From assembly GCA_026770585.1 (NCBI GenBank), contig MU646360.1:11021-23243 (forward strand): 12,223 nt of DNA, read 5' to 3'. The notes below the pieces were generated by a model. That model was not told where the DNA came from and did not search any database. It saw only the letters and a program-made list of their open reading frames with translations. A program made the position numbers and the translations under genes. Below, piece after piece: positions 6,084 to 11,764 of this stretch. Numbering within the stretch: the first letter of the stretch is position 1; the number at the start of each line of letters is the position of its first letter. The stretch is from Baffinella frigidus. Lineage: Eukaryota; Cryptophyceae; Cryptomonadales; Baffinellaceae.

Positions 6084-6361
6084 GAGGACCGAGGGTAGGA
6101 GGTGGAGTTAGAATCCATCCGGAAAATGCTGGTATGAGCGGCCGACACACAGTAAGTGGCACAATGCGTAGCATGTGCGGAGCTGACGCTAGTTGTTTGG
6201 CAATAAAGCACCAATCTCTGAGGACTGAGGCGCCCTCATCCTGGCCACTTGAGAGGCCAGAATCTCGCGCAGGTCGAAAATCTCAAAAGTTGACATGTGA
6301 GACCCTCCTTGGAGCTCTGGCGTCTTTACTGATGTCACATTCAGGGCTTAACGGGCTGGGC
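6084..6361. other. Spacer between F4 copies, no gene
   Basis: Apart from the first ~25 bases (similar to 6494 and 7181) I see no repeat. An ATG-initiated open frame at 6134-6415 runs into the F4 inverted end, where its last residues read YRGTSLIRKRPPPRTL; the rest has no domain. I do not call it a gene. Confidence 0.5.
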
Positions 6362-6483
6362 TACAGAGGCACCTCGCTCATAAGAAAGCGCCCCCCCCCT
6401 AGGACCCTATGGTAAGCATATGCCTATGGCTCTACGGTGGTCCTAGGGGGGGTGCGCTTTCTTATGAGCGAGGTACCCCTGTA
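6362..6483. mobile_element. F4 element b, complete, 122 bp
   Basis: The left end TACAGAGGCACCTCGCTCAT, AAGAAAGCGC (6362-6391) is complementary to GCGCTTTCTTATGAGCGAGG, TACCCCTGTA (6454-6483) with two mismatches in 30. A C9 run in the left arm faces a G7 run in the right, both next to CCTAGG. The centre is a second, weaker palindrome. It is bounded by TA on each side, and TA target duplication with CAG-type ends is characteristic of Tc1/mariner-derived MITEs. Assignment to that superfamily is inferred. Confidence 0.85.
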
Positions 6484-6484
6484 T

Positions 6485-6634
6485 TGTAGGGTTGAGGACC
6501 GGGGTTAGGATGAGCCCGCCTCGGGTCAGTAGATTACAGGGGTACCTCGCTCATAAGAAACTACCCCCCCCCCCTATGAGCACCGTAGGGCCCTAGGCAT
6601 AGGCCTACTGTAGGGTCCTAGGAGGAGGCTGTTT
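6485..6634 (+). repeat. Segmental duplication, unit 1
   Basis: TGTAGGGTTGAGGACCGGGG, TTAGGATGA and CCTCGGGTCA.TAGATTACAG, then most of element c, recur at 7172-7321. The offset is 687 bp at both ends, with few substitutions. Element and flank were copied together, so this is a tandem or ectopic duplication rather than two independent insertions. Confidence 0.85.
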
Positions 6635-6657
6635 CTTATGAGCGAGGTACCCCTGTA
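6535..6657. mobile_element. F4 element c, complete, 123 bp
   Basis: It opens TACAGGGGTACCTCGCTCAT, AAGAAACTA and closes TTTCTTATGAGCGAGG, TACCCCTGTA. The left arm has a C11 run. The core is GTAGGGCCCTAGGCATAGGC and CTACTGTAGGGTCCTAGGA. Both termini are intact, making it the best reference copy for the family. It lies inside the segment duplicated at 7172-7321. Confidence 0.9.
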
Positions 6658-6772
6658 GGCGTTTCCCCGATACCCAAAATACAGTCGATCTAATAACCCG
6701 ACGCGGGCCCAGCCTAGCCCCGGCCCTCACACTACAGTAGGGCTTTCACGGGGTACGCTACAGTACAGAGGT
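6658..6772. other. Spacer with ACAGTAG words
   Basis: There is no gene. It contains TACAGTAGGG (6733) and CTACAGTACAGAGG (6759), partial F4-end-like words, and otherwise unremarkable GC-rich sequence. Confidence 0.5.
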
Positions 6773-6878
6773 TACAGGGGCACCAAGAACCCCCCCCCCC
6801 CCTACAGTAGGCCTATGCCCAGGGTCCTATGGTGGTCCTGGTGGGGGGGCGTTTTTTTATGAGCGAGTTACCCCTGTA
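6773..6878. mobile_element. F4 element d, internally shortened
   Basis: It opens TACAGGGGCACCAAGAAC and has lost about 10 bp (the TCGCTCAT part) from the left arm, then has a C13 run. The right end GAGCGAGTTACCCCTGTA is nearly complete. The core has CTACAGTAGGCCTATG and GGTCCTATGGTGGTCC. TA bounds both ends. Confidence 0.8.
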
Positions 6879-6886
6879 TGCTACAG

Positions 6887-7016
6887 TACAGGGGCGACAG
6901 GGGTACCTCGCTGGTAAGAAACCGCCCCCCCCTAGGACCCTACAGTGGGCCCATGCATCGGGTCCTGTGGTGGTCCTAGGGGGGGGGCGATTTCTTATGA
7001 GCGAGGTACCCGTGTA
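6887..7016. mobile_element. F4 element e, left end duplicated
   Basis: The left end reads TACAGGGGCGACAGGGGTAC, CTCGCTGGTAAGAAACCG: the ACAGGGG terminus is present twice. The right end is GATTTCTTATGAGCGAGG, TACCCGTGTA. The core is CTACAGTGGGCCCATGCAT. The right-hand TA (7015-7016) is also the first TA of F5 element A, so the two families abut exactly. Confidence 0.8.
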
Positions 7017-7119
7017 TCCCGTAAGTGGCGAGGCGGTCAAAATTAACTGCCAAGAGGTCCTAGGCAGGTCCTAGGGTCCTACGGTAGGGTGTATGCGCCT
7101 ACTCGCCACTTGAGGGATA
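7015..7119. mobile_element. F5 element A, complete, 105 bp
   Basis: The left end TATCCCGTAAGTGGCGAG and right end CTCGCCACTTGAGGGATA match as inverted repeats with two mismatches in 18. Inside are GGCGGTCAAAATTAACTGCC, AAGAGGTCCTAGGCAGGTCC and CTACGGTAGGGTGTATGCGC. TA lies at each terminus. Element C is also 105 bp, which supports the boundaries. It encodes nothing. Mobility is inferred from shape and copy number. Confidence 0.85.
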
Positions 7120-7120
7120 C

Positions 7121-7163
7121 TACAGGGGGTCACTCGGCGCACAGGGGTCCCCTCCGAAGGCTA
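7121..7163 (+). repeat. Direct repeat TACAGGGG..CCCCTCCGAAGGCTA, copy 1
   Basis: TACAGGGGGTCACTCGGCGC, then ACAGGGGTCCCCTCCGAAGG, CTA; it is nearly identical to 7422-7462. It lies immediately outside F5 element A. The second copy precedes F5 element B, so the module order F4 / repeat / F5 has been shuffled by duplication. Confidence 0.8.
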
Positions 7164-7171
7164 CGACCTAC

Positions 7172-7321
7172 TGTAGGGTTGAGGACCGGGGTTAGGATGA
7201 TCCAGCCTCGGGTCATTAGATTACAGGGGTGCCTCGCTCATTAGAAACTACCCCCCCCTCATAGGAGCAGCGTGCGGCCCTAGGCATAGGCCTACTGTAG
7301 GGTCCTAGGAGGAGGCTGTTT
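7172..7321 (+). repeat. Segmental duplication, unit 2
   Basis: This is the partner of 6485-6634 with a constant 687 bp offset. It differs by a handful of substitutions (for example GATCCAG for GAGCCCG) and then loses part of the F4 right arm. Confidence 0.85.
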
Positions 7322-7331
7322 TACCCCTGTA
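7222..7331. mobile_element. F4 element f, right arm deleted
   Basis: It opens TACAGGGGTGCCTCGCTCAT, TAGAAACTA with a C8 run. The core CCTAGGCATAGGCCTACTGT is as in element c. The right arm jumps from GGCTGTTT straight to ACCCCTGTA, losing CTTATGAGCGAGGT. Confidence 0.85.
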
Positions 7332-7339
7332 TGCTACAG

Positions 7340-7413
7340 TACAGGGGTATATGCATGGGCCTACTGTAGGGTCCTAGGGAGGGGCGTTTTCTTATGAGCG
7401 AGGTACCCCTGTA
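7340..7413. mobile_element. F4 element g, left arm deleted
   Basis: TACAGGGG is followed at once by TATATGCATGGGCCTACTGT, then GGTCCTAGGGAGGGGCGTTT, TCTTATGAGCGAGG and TACCCCTGTA. Most of the left arm, including its C run, is gone. ATGCTACAGTACAGGGG appears at both borders (7331 and 7413), which could reflect recombination between neighbouring F4 ends. Confidence 0.8.
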
Positions 7414-7421
7414 TGCTACAG

Positions 7422-7462
7422 TACAGGGGTCACTCGCTCACAGGGGTCCCCTCCGAAGGCTA
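7422..7462 (+). repeat. Direct repeat TACAGGGG..CCCCTCCGAAGGCTA, copy 2
   Basis: TACAGGGGTCACTCGCTCAC, AGGGGTCCCCTCCGAAGGCT, A. It is the partner of 7121-7163. Confidence 0.8.
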
Positions 7463-7481
7463 AAATCAACCTAACACCCCG

Positions 7482-7558
7482 TATTTCTCAAGTGGCGAGA
7501 CGGTCCAAATAGACAGCCAAGAGGTCCTAGGCAGGCCTTACGGTAGGGCGTATGCGCC
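7482..7558 (+). mobile_element. F5 element B, right end missing
   Basis: The left end TATTTCTCAAGTGGCGAGAC is followed by GGTCCAAATAGACAGCC, AAGAGGTCCTAGGCAGGCC and CGGTAGGGCGTATGCGCC. Instead of the terminal CCACTTGAGGGATA it runs directly into the TATCCC start of element C, so B and C sit head to tail with a lost inner end. Confidence 0.8.
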
Positions 7559-7663
7559 TATCCCTTAAGTGGCCAGCCGGTCAAATTTGACCGCCAAGAG
7601 GTCCTAGGCAGGTCCTAGGGCCCTACTGTAGGGCGTATGAGCCTACTGCCCACTCAAGGGATA
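7559..7663. mobile_element. F5 element C, complete, 105 bp
   Basis: The ends are TATCCCTTAAGTGGCC and GCCCACTCAAGGGATA. Inside is the perfect palindrome GGTCAAATTTGACC (7579-7592), then AAGAGGTCCTAGGCAGGTCC and CCCTACTGTAGGGCGTATGA. The final TA (7662-7663) is also the first TA of F4 element h. Confidence 0.85.
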
Positions 7664-7780
7664 GGGGTACCTCGCTCATAAGAACCCCCCCCCCCCCTGG
7701 GACAGCCGTCAGGCCCTAGGCATGGGCCTACTGTAGGGTCCTAGCGGGGGGCAGTTTCTGATGTGCGAGGTACCCCTGTA
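7662..7780. mobile_element. F4 element h, near-complete
   Basis: The left end has lost CA (TAGGGGTACCTCGCTCATAA) but keeps the long arm and a C13 run. The right end is GTTTCTGATGTGCGAGGTAC, CCCTGTA. The core is CCCTAGGCATGGGCCTACTG. It shares its first TA with F5 element C. Confidence 0.85.
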
Positions 7781-7839
7781 GGCCTACTGTAGGGTCCTAG
7801 GGTAGGGGGTGGCGGTTTCTTATGTGCGAGGTAACCCTA
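7781..7839 (-). mobile_element. F4 fragment i (right half)
   Basis: GGCCTACTGTAGGGTCCTAG, GGTAGGGGGTGGCGG, TTTCTTATGTGCGAGGTAAC, CCTA. Only the core and right arm are present, in tandem after element h. It carries the TATGTGCGAGG variant, close to element h (GATGTGCGAGG). Its last TA is shared with the next F5 copy. Confidence 0.8.
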
Positions 7840-7917
7840 TCCCTTAAGTGGGCAGTAGGCTCATACGCCCTACAGTAGGCCCCTAGGACCTGCCTAGGAC
7901 CTCTTGAGGGTCAATTT
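7838..7917 (-). mobile_element. F5 element D, inverted and truncated
   Basis: TATCCCTTAAGTGGGCAGTA, GGCTCATACGCCCTACAGTA, then CCTAGGACCTGCCTAGGACC, TCTTGAGGGTCAATTTTGA is the reverse complement of the element C order. The distal terminus is missing and is replaced by an F4 remnant (TGCGAGGTACCCCTGTA) at 7922. Confidence 0.8.
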
Positions 7918-7921
7918 TGAG

Positions 7922-7995
7922 TGCGAGGTACCCCTGTAGGCCTACTGTGGGGTCCTAGGGGGTGGCGGTTTCTTATGTTCGAGGTACCCCTGTAG
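7922..7995 (-). mobile_element. F4 fragment j plus remnant arm
   Basis: A bare right terminus, TGCGAGGTACCCCTGTA (7922-7938), is followed by GGCCTACTGTGGGGTCCTAG, GGGGTGGCGGTTTCTTATGT, TCGAGGTACCCCTGTA. This is a second core-plus-right-arm unit. Fragments i and j, each beginning at the GGCCTACTG core, form a short tandem of half elements. Confidence 0.75.
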
Positions 7996-8072
7996 CCTTC
8001 TGAGTCGTGAACCGGACTAGAAGGTAGTCGCAAGCCTCCCCTCCCCAAGCACTATTTGGCTCTGGGACCTGG

Positions 8073-8969
8073 TTTAGGGTTTAGGGTTTAGGGTTCAGGG
8101 TTCAGAGTGTAGGGTTCAGAGTTTGGGGTTCAGGGTTTAGGGTTTGGGGTTTAGGATTTGGGGTTTGGGGTTTGGGGTTAGGGTTCAGGGTTTAGGGTTT
8201 AGGGTGTAGGGTGTATAGTGTAGGTTTTAGGTTTTAGGTTTTAGGTTTTAGGATGTAGGTTGTAGGGTTTAGTGTCTAGCGTTGAGGGATGAGGGTTTAG
8301 GGTTTGGGGTTTGGGGTTTGGGGTTTGGGGTTTGGGGTTTGGAGTTTGGGGTTTAGGTTTTTAGGTGTTAGGTGTTGGGGGTTAGGGGTTGGGGGTTGGG
8401 GGTTGGGGGTTGGGGGTTGGGGGTTGGGGGTTGGGGGTTAGGGTTTGGGGTGTAGGGTGTAGGGTGTAGGGTGTAGGGTGTAGGGTGTAGGATTTAGGGT
8501 TTAGGGTTCGGGGTTCAGGGTTCAGGGTTCAGGGTTGAGGGTTGAGGGTTTAGGGTTTGGGGTTTAGGGTGTGGGGTTTAGTGATTAGTGTTTATTGTTG
8601 AGTGTTTAGGGTTTAGTGTTTCGGGTTTCGAGTGTTGGGTGTAGGGTGTAGGGTTTAAGGTTTAGGGTTTAGGGCTTAGGGTGTAGGGTTTAGGGTTTAG
8701 GGTTTAGGGTTTAGGGTGTAGGGTTGAGGGTTGAGGGTGTAGGGAGTATGGTGTAGGGAGTAAGGTGTAGGGTGTAGGGTGTAGGGTGTAGGGAGTAGGG
8801 TGTAGGGAGTAGGGTGTAGGGTGTAGGGTGTAGGCAGTAGGGTGTAGGGTGTAGGGTGTAGGGAGTAGGGTGTAGGGTGTAGGGTGTCGGGTGTAGGGTG
8901 TAGGGTGTAGGGTGTAGGGAGTAGGGTGTAGGGTGTAGGGAGTAGGGTGCTGGGTGTAGGGTTTGGGGT
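8073..8969 (+). repeat. Degenerate telomere-like heptamer array, ~900 bp
   Basis: It is G-rich on the plus strand and built of 7-mers related to TTTAGGG. Homogeneous blocks are visible: TTTAGGG (8073-8094), TTTGGGG (~8297-8345), seven TTGGGGG (8389-8437), TGTAGGG (~8451-8489), mixed TTTAGGG (~8660-8715), and TGTAGGG alternating with AGTAGGG (~8716-8960). Block structure with phase largely kept suggests local slippage on an ancestral TTTAGGG tract. The opposite strand is open in two frames and translates to TLHPTPY repeats; that is the 7-mer read three times, not a gene. The G runs could form G-quadruplexes. Confidence 0.95.
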
Positions 8970-9014
8970 TGACCCGTCGGGTTCGGCGACTGCCGACCGC
9001 CACTCTCGCCAAAT

Positions 9015-9418
9015 GTTGCCCTGCGGACGGTGCACCCAAAGTCAATTTCATAGGAAAACGACCCGAAACTAGGGTAGTTTAGCCTACGGATCTCCTATGA
9101 CCAGGCCTACCGTAGGAGGTAGGTCTCCTGGGACCAGGTCCTAGGAGCCCCTTGGCCTACGGCAGGCAACCCGTAGGCTAAACTACCCTAATTTTGGGTC
9201 GTTTAACAAGTAAGGTTTCCCGCGAAATGTTGCCCTGCCGACGGCACCCAAGTCAATTTGCACCCAAGTCAATTTCCAAGCCAGACGTGGCCCTGCGGAC
9301 GGTGCACCTAAGTCAATTTCCCCGCCAAAAGTTGCCCTGCCGACAGTGCACCTTCGGTCAATTTCCCCGCCAAATTTTGCCCTGCGGACGATGCACACAA
9401 GTTAATTCCCCGTTTGGC
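9015..9418 (+). repeat. 44-45 bp satellite (GTTGCCCTGCGGACGGTGCACC)
   Basis: Copies start at 9015, 9229, 9287, 9331 and about 9376. Each carries TTGCCCTGC(C/G)GACGGTGCA-type sequence, then AAGTCAATTTC and CCCGCCAAA. Adjacent complete units are 44 and 45 bp apart. The second unit has a small internal duplication (CACCCAAGTCAATTT twice, 9246-9275). The first and second units are separated by a 149 bp inverted-repeat element. The AAGTCAATTTCCC segment is shared with the composite repeat that follows, so the two arrays are related. Confidence 0.85.
9056..9204. mobile_element. 149-bp inverted-repeat element inside the satellite
   Basis: The left end AAACGACCCGAAACTAGGGT, AGTTTAGCCTACGG (9056-9089) is complementary to CCGTAGGCTAAACTACCC, TAATTTTGGGTCGTTT (9171-9204) with two mismatches in 34. 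The core has CCTACCGTAGGAGG and GGTCCTAGGAGCCCC. The inner arm (GTAGTTTAGCCTACGG) resembles the F2 arm (GTAGTTACGCCTACGG), although the outer ends differ. Its position between satellite units shows it arrived after the array existed. Confidence 0.85.
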
Positions 9419-9555
9419 GGTACCAACCCGTCAACTTTTGGTTAATGTCCCGGTTTGGCGGTACCAATCCGTCAACTTTCGGGGTGAAACTTGGGAGCCT
9501 CGGTTTCCGGACGAGTTGGCCGCCGACTCCATTTCGGGTTTCGGGTTTCGGGTTT

Positions 9556-9593
9556 CCCCCTAAGGTCATGAGTCTACGCTAGACCTGAGGGGG
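9556..9593. repeat. Inverted repeat CCCCCTAAGGTC / GACCTGAGGGGG
   Basis: 9556-9567 pairs with 9582-9593 with one mismatch in 12. A related AAGGTTATGAGT lies at 10061. It is embedded in the composite repeat, between an M3 block and the next hairpin. Confidence 0.7.
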
Positions 9594-9605
9594 AGGCAAT
9601 CGCAC

Positions 9606-9681
9606 AAGTCAACTCCTCTTCCTTCGAGTCAACTTATGACACCTTCCAACAACTTGTTGGAACTTGCAAGGGAGTTGACTT
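9606..9681. repeat. Nested inverted repeats around TTCCAACAA-C-TTGTTGGAA
   Basis: The outer arms AAGTCAACTCC (9606-9616) and GGAGTTGACTT (9671-9681) are exact complements. Between them lies a perfect 19-nt palindrome at 9644-9662. The outer arms carry the AAGTCAAC word common across the window. Confidence 0.75.
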
Positions 9682-10152
9682 TTGATTGACCGCTATCACG
9701 TCTAAAGTGGACCTGGGAGCCGCGGTTTCCGGAGGAACGTTGTTCGCAGCCGTTGGCCGCCGACTCCTTGTCGGGTTTCCCCTAAGTTAATTTCCCGGTT
9801 TCGCGGTACCGACCCGTCAACTTTTGCGGGTTTCGGGTTTCGGGTTTCGGGTTTCCCCTAAGTCAATTTCCCGGTTTCGCGCTACGAATCTGTCGACTTT
9901 CGGTACGAATCCGTCAACTGTTGGGATGAGTGCTGAGGAGCGTTGTTCGCAGCAGTTGGCCGCCGACTCCTCGAGACTTTCGGGTTTCCCCTAAGTTAAT
10001 TTCCCGGTTTTGCGGTACGAATATGTCAACTTTTGGGAGGAGAACCCAGGGGGAACCCCAAAGGTTATGAGTACCTGGGAGCCGCGGTTTTCGGAGGAGC
10101 GTTGTTCGCAGCAGTTGGCTGCCGACTCCTTCAGACTCTCCGCTGTTTGAGG

Positions 10153-10215
10153 TTTGGGGTTTGGGGTTTGGGGTTTGGGGTTTGGGGTTTGGGGTTTGGG
10201 GTTTAGGGTTTGGGG
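10153..10215 (+). repeat. TTTGGGG heptamer array
   Basis: Seven perfect TTTGGGG units (10153-10201) are followed by one TTTAGGG and one more TTTGGGG. Phase is preserved, which supports derivation from TTTAGGG. The open frame on the opposite strand reads PKPQTPN and is repeat-derived. Confidence 0.95.
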
Positions 10216-10265
10216 TCTAAGGTCTGAGAAAACACGGAAGACGACTCTTTGCAACGTTCCGCTGG

Positions 10266-10358
10266 TGTAGGGTTTGGGGCTTGGGGTTTAGGGTTGGGGG
10301 TTTGGGGGTTTAGGGTTTGGGGTTTGGGGGTTTGGGGGTTTGGGGGTTTGGGGGTTTG
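10266..10358 (+). repeat. TTTGGGGG octamer array and relatives
   Basis: Mixed TTTGGGG and TTTAGGG-like units pass into four perfect 8-mers TTTGGGGG (10323-10354). The change from 7 to 8 bp periodicity distinguishes this block from all other telomere-like tracts here. Downstream (10359-10410) is a T-rich run and TTTAGGGTTTATAGGG. Confidence 0.9.
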
Positions 10359-10440
10359 GATTTTGGGAAAGGTTTTTTTTTAAAGTTTTTGTTTTAGGGT
10401 TTATAGGGTTCACCTCCAAAGAGGCTCATGACGCCAGCCA

Positions 10441-10838
10441 GCGCGCCCGCCCACTCGTCCGGCACACCGCCCGGTGCCCCCCCCGCGCCCCGCTCGGTTT
10501 TTGGTAACTCCTCTGGTCCGCCCACGACCCTGCCCGGGTGTGTCGGACACGGTTATGGTGTGTGCCACACGCTTAGGGGGACGCCCAGGTGTGTCAAGCA
10601 CGCTTAGAGGGACACCCAGGTGTGTCCGACACCGTTACGGAGGTGTCTGATACGCTTACGGGTGTGTCCTGCACGGTTAGGGAGGTGTCCAGCACGTGTT
10701 GGAAACTCATCCGGCACACATCCCGGTGCCCCCCCCGCGCCCCGCTCGGTTTTCGGTAGCTCCTCTGGTCCATCTACGACCCTGTGGGTGTGTCCAAGAC
10801 GGTTAGGGAGGTGTCCACCACGCTTACAACGGCGTCTG

Positions 10839-10871
<33 letters not shown>

Positions 10872-10889
10872 AGTGTGTGTGTGTGTGTG

Positions 10890-10924
<35 letters not shown>

Positions 10925-11150
10925 TGTGCGTGCGTGTGTGTGTGTGAACACCACGCGCCACACGTATACAGTTCACACAGAGAGGTGTCCTAAACGGTTA
11001 GGAAGGTGTCCTACACGTGCCCCCCCCGCGCCCCGCTGGGATTTCGGCAGCTCCTCTGGTCCACCTACGACCCTGTGGGTGTGTCCAAGAAGCTTAGGGA
11101 GGTATCCAGGTGTGTCTAACACGGTTTAGGGGTGTGCCCAGCACGCCACA
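10441..11150 (+). repeat. ~100-bp unit x3 with embedded ~22-bp minisatellite
   Basis: The larger unit carries CCCCCCCCGCGCCCCGCTCG, then GGTTTTCGGTAGCTCCTCTG, GTCCATCTACGACCCTGTGG and GTGTGTCC. It appears at about 10455, 10710 and 11018 with modest divergence. Between copies lie 21-23 bp units of the form AGGTGTGTCCGACACGGTTA, GGG (for example 10618-10690). Similar TGTCC.ACACG.TTAGG units continue at 11317-11345 and 11529-11560. Long open frames on both strands simply follow the repeats. Confidence 0.85.
10839..10946. repeat. (AC)n followed by (TG)n, self-complementary
   Basis: (AC)13A at 10839-10865, then AACACAA, (GT)8G at 10873-10889, A, a long TG run at 10891-10922 and a broken TG/CG run to 10946. 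Opposite dinucleotide runs can pair as a long hairpin, and alternating purine-pyrimidine runs favour Z-DNA. The tract lies inside the TGTGTCC minisatellite, from which it could have expanded. Confidence 0.95.
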
Positions 11151-11176
11151 CAGAGCAGAGGGCTATGCAGAGAATT

Positions 11177-11258
11177 TCGGGCGCTGAGAGCCCGAGTTTC
11201 CGTTACCTTATCAGTAGGAACCCCCCTATGTCCCTACGGGTTGCCTACCGTAGGGTCC
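11177..11258 (-). repeat. Small hairpin and F3 copy
   Basis: TCGGGC (11177-11182) pairs with GCCCGA (11190-11195). From 11200 the sequence CCGTTACCTTATCAGTAGGA, ACCCCCCTATGTCCCTACGG, GTTGCCTACCGTAGGGTCCT is the reverse complement of the F3 segment at 5317-5372. It interrupts the TGTGTCC minisatellite. About 50 bp further on, TTCCTTCGAAGTCCGCTGTG (11291) resembles the DNA beyond the 5.3 kb copy. Confidence 0.7.
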
Positions 11259-11371
11259 TAGGTCTTGTTGCTTAGGGGTGATTCAAAATTCCTTCGAAGT
11301 CCGCTGTGTGGCTGAGCGAGTGTCTAACACCCTTACGGAGGTGTTCATCACAGTCAGGGAAGTTAATAGGG

Positions 11372-11521
11372 TAACGGCCTGAAAATGGAGTAGTTAGGCC
11401 TACGGCATTGCCTAGGACCTCCTACCGTAGGCCGAGACGTTTTGGTCCTAGGATCCCTCGGCCTACGGTAGGAAGTCCTAGGCAATGCCGTATGCTTAAC
11501 TACCCCATTTCCAGGCCGTTA
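11372..11521. mobile_element. F2-type element, 150-bp near-perfect palindrome
   Basis: The arms 11372-11418 (TAACGGCCTGAAAATGGAGT, AGTTAGGCCTACGGCATTGC, CTAGGAC) and 11475-11521 are complementary with about four mismatches in 47. Inside, CCTACCGTAGGCCGAG (11421-11436) is exactly complementary to CTCGGCCTACGGTAGG (11457-11472). The unpaired centre is only ~20 bp. The TAACG(G/T)CCTGAAAA start and GTAGTTA.GCCTACGG inner arm match the 11765 element. AGGGAAGT occurs on both sides (11356 and 11526), but the surrounding minisatellite can explain that. Confidence 0.9.
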
Positions 11522-11561
11522 GCCTAGGGAAGTGTCCGACACGCGTTGGGAGATGTCCAGC

Positions 11562-11700
11562 CCACTTAGCAGCGACCGAAGACCTTTCCACCTTGAATTC
11601 AAGGTGAAATTCCGGTTAGGTTCCAGGGCAATGGATAAGATTCTAGTAAAAATCGTTTAGATGGACTGTATCCGTGAAGCCCCCGGTGGCTGCTAAGTGG
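11562..11700. mobile_element. 139-bp segment with 16-bp inverted ends
   Basis: CCACTTAGCAGCGACC (11562-11577) and GGTGGCTGCTAAGTGG (11685-11700) are complementary with one mismatch. Inside is the 18-bp perfect palindrome CACCTTGAATTCAAGGTG (11589-11606). The interior is AT-richer than its surroundings and non-coding. It has the shape of a small MITE, but only one copy is present and no target duplication is clear. Confidence 0.65.
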
Positions 11701-11764
11701 TGTGGGGCACAAGCGGTCAAAAAACTTTTCACTTGCAAAGGGTACAGGATATACCTTAATATGG

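Larger units (their letters stand above)
9399..10130 (+). repeat. Composite repeat with TTTCGGG heptamers
   Basis: Three modules recur. M1 (TAAGTTAATTTCCCGGTTTC, GCGGTACCAACCCGTCAACT) lies at about 9399, 9441, 9783, 9859 and 9992. M2 (CTGGGAGCCGCGGTTTCCGG, AGGAGCGTTGTTCGCAGC, GTTGGCCGCCGACTCC) lies at about 9490 (shortened), 9712, 9934 (5' part missing) and 10073. M3 is tandem TTTCGGG at 9533-9556 and about 9830-9854. Module order is partly conserved, so the unit is a decaying higher-order repeat of roughly 150-220 bp. TTTCGGG differs from the telomeric heptamer by one base. Confidence 0.8.

Noticed and set aside
6134-7074. Frames containing RGTSLIRK/RN PPPRT
   Set aside because: The peptide is the translation of the F4 inverted end plus its C run, in whichever frame is open.
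8697-9051. Minus-strand frames of 112 and 115 codons with TLHPTPY repeats
   Set aside because: A heptamer DNA array is open in several frames and gives a 7-residue repeat; this is telomere-like DNA, not a repeat protein.
9015-10130. CRISPR-like spaced repeats
   Set aside because: Units are contiguous or irregularly spaced, diverged, and the between-unit sequence is itself repeated; context is eukaryotic.
10604-11129. Open frames of 119 and 169 codons rich in TH or CV
   Set aside because: They track the AC/TG run and the GTGTCC minisatellite on both strands.
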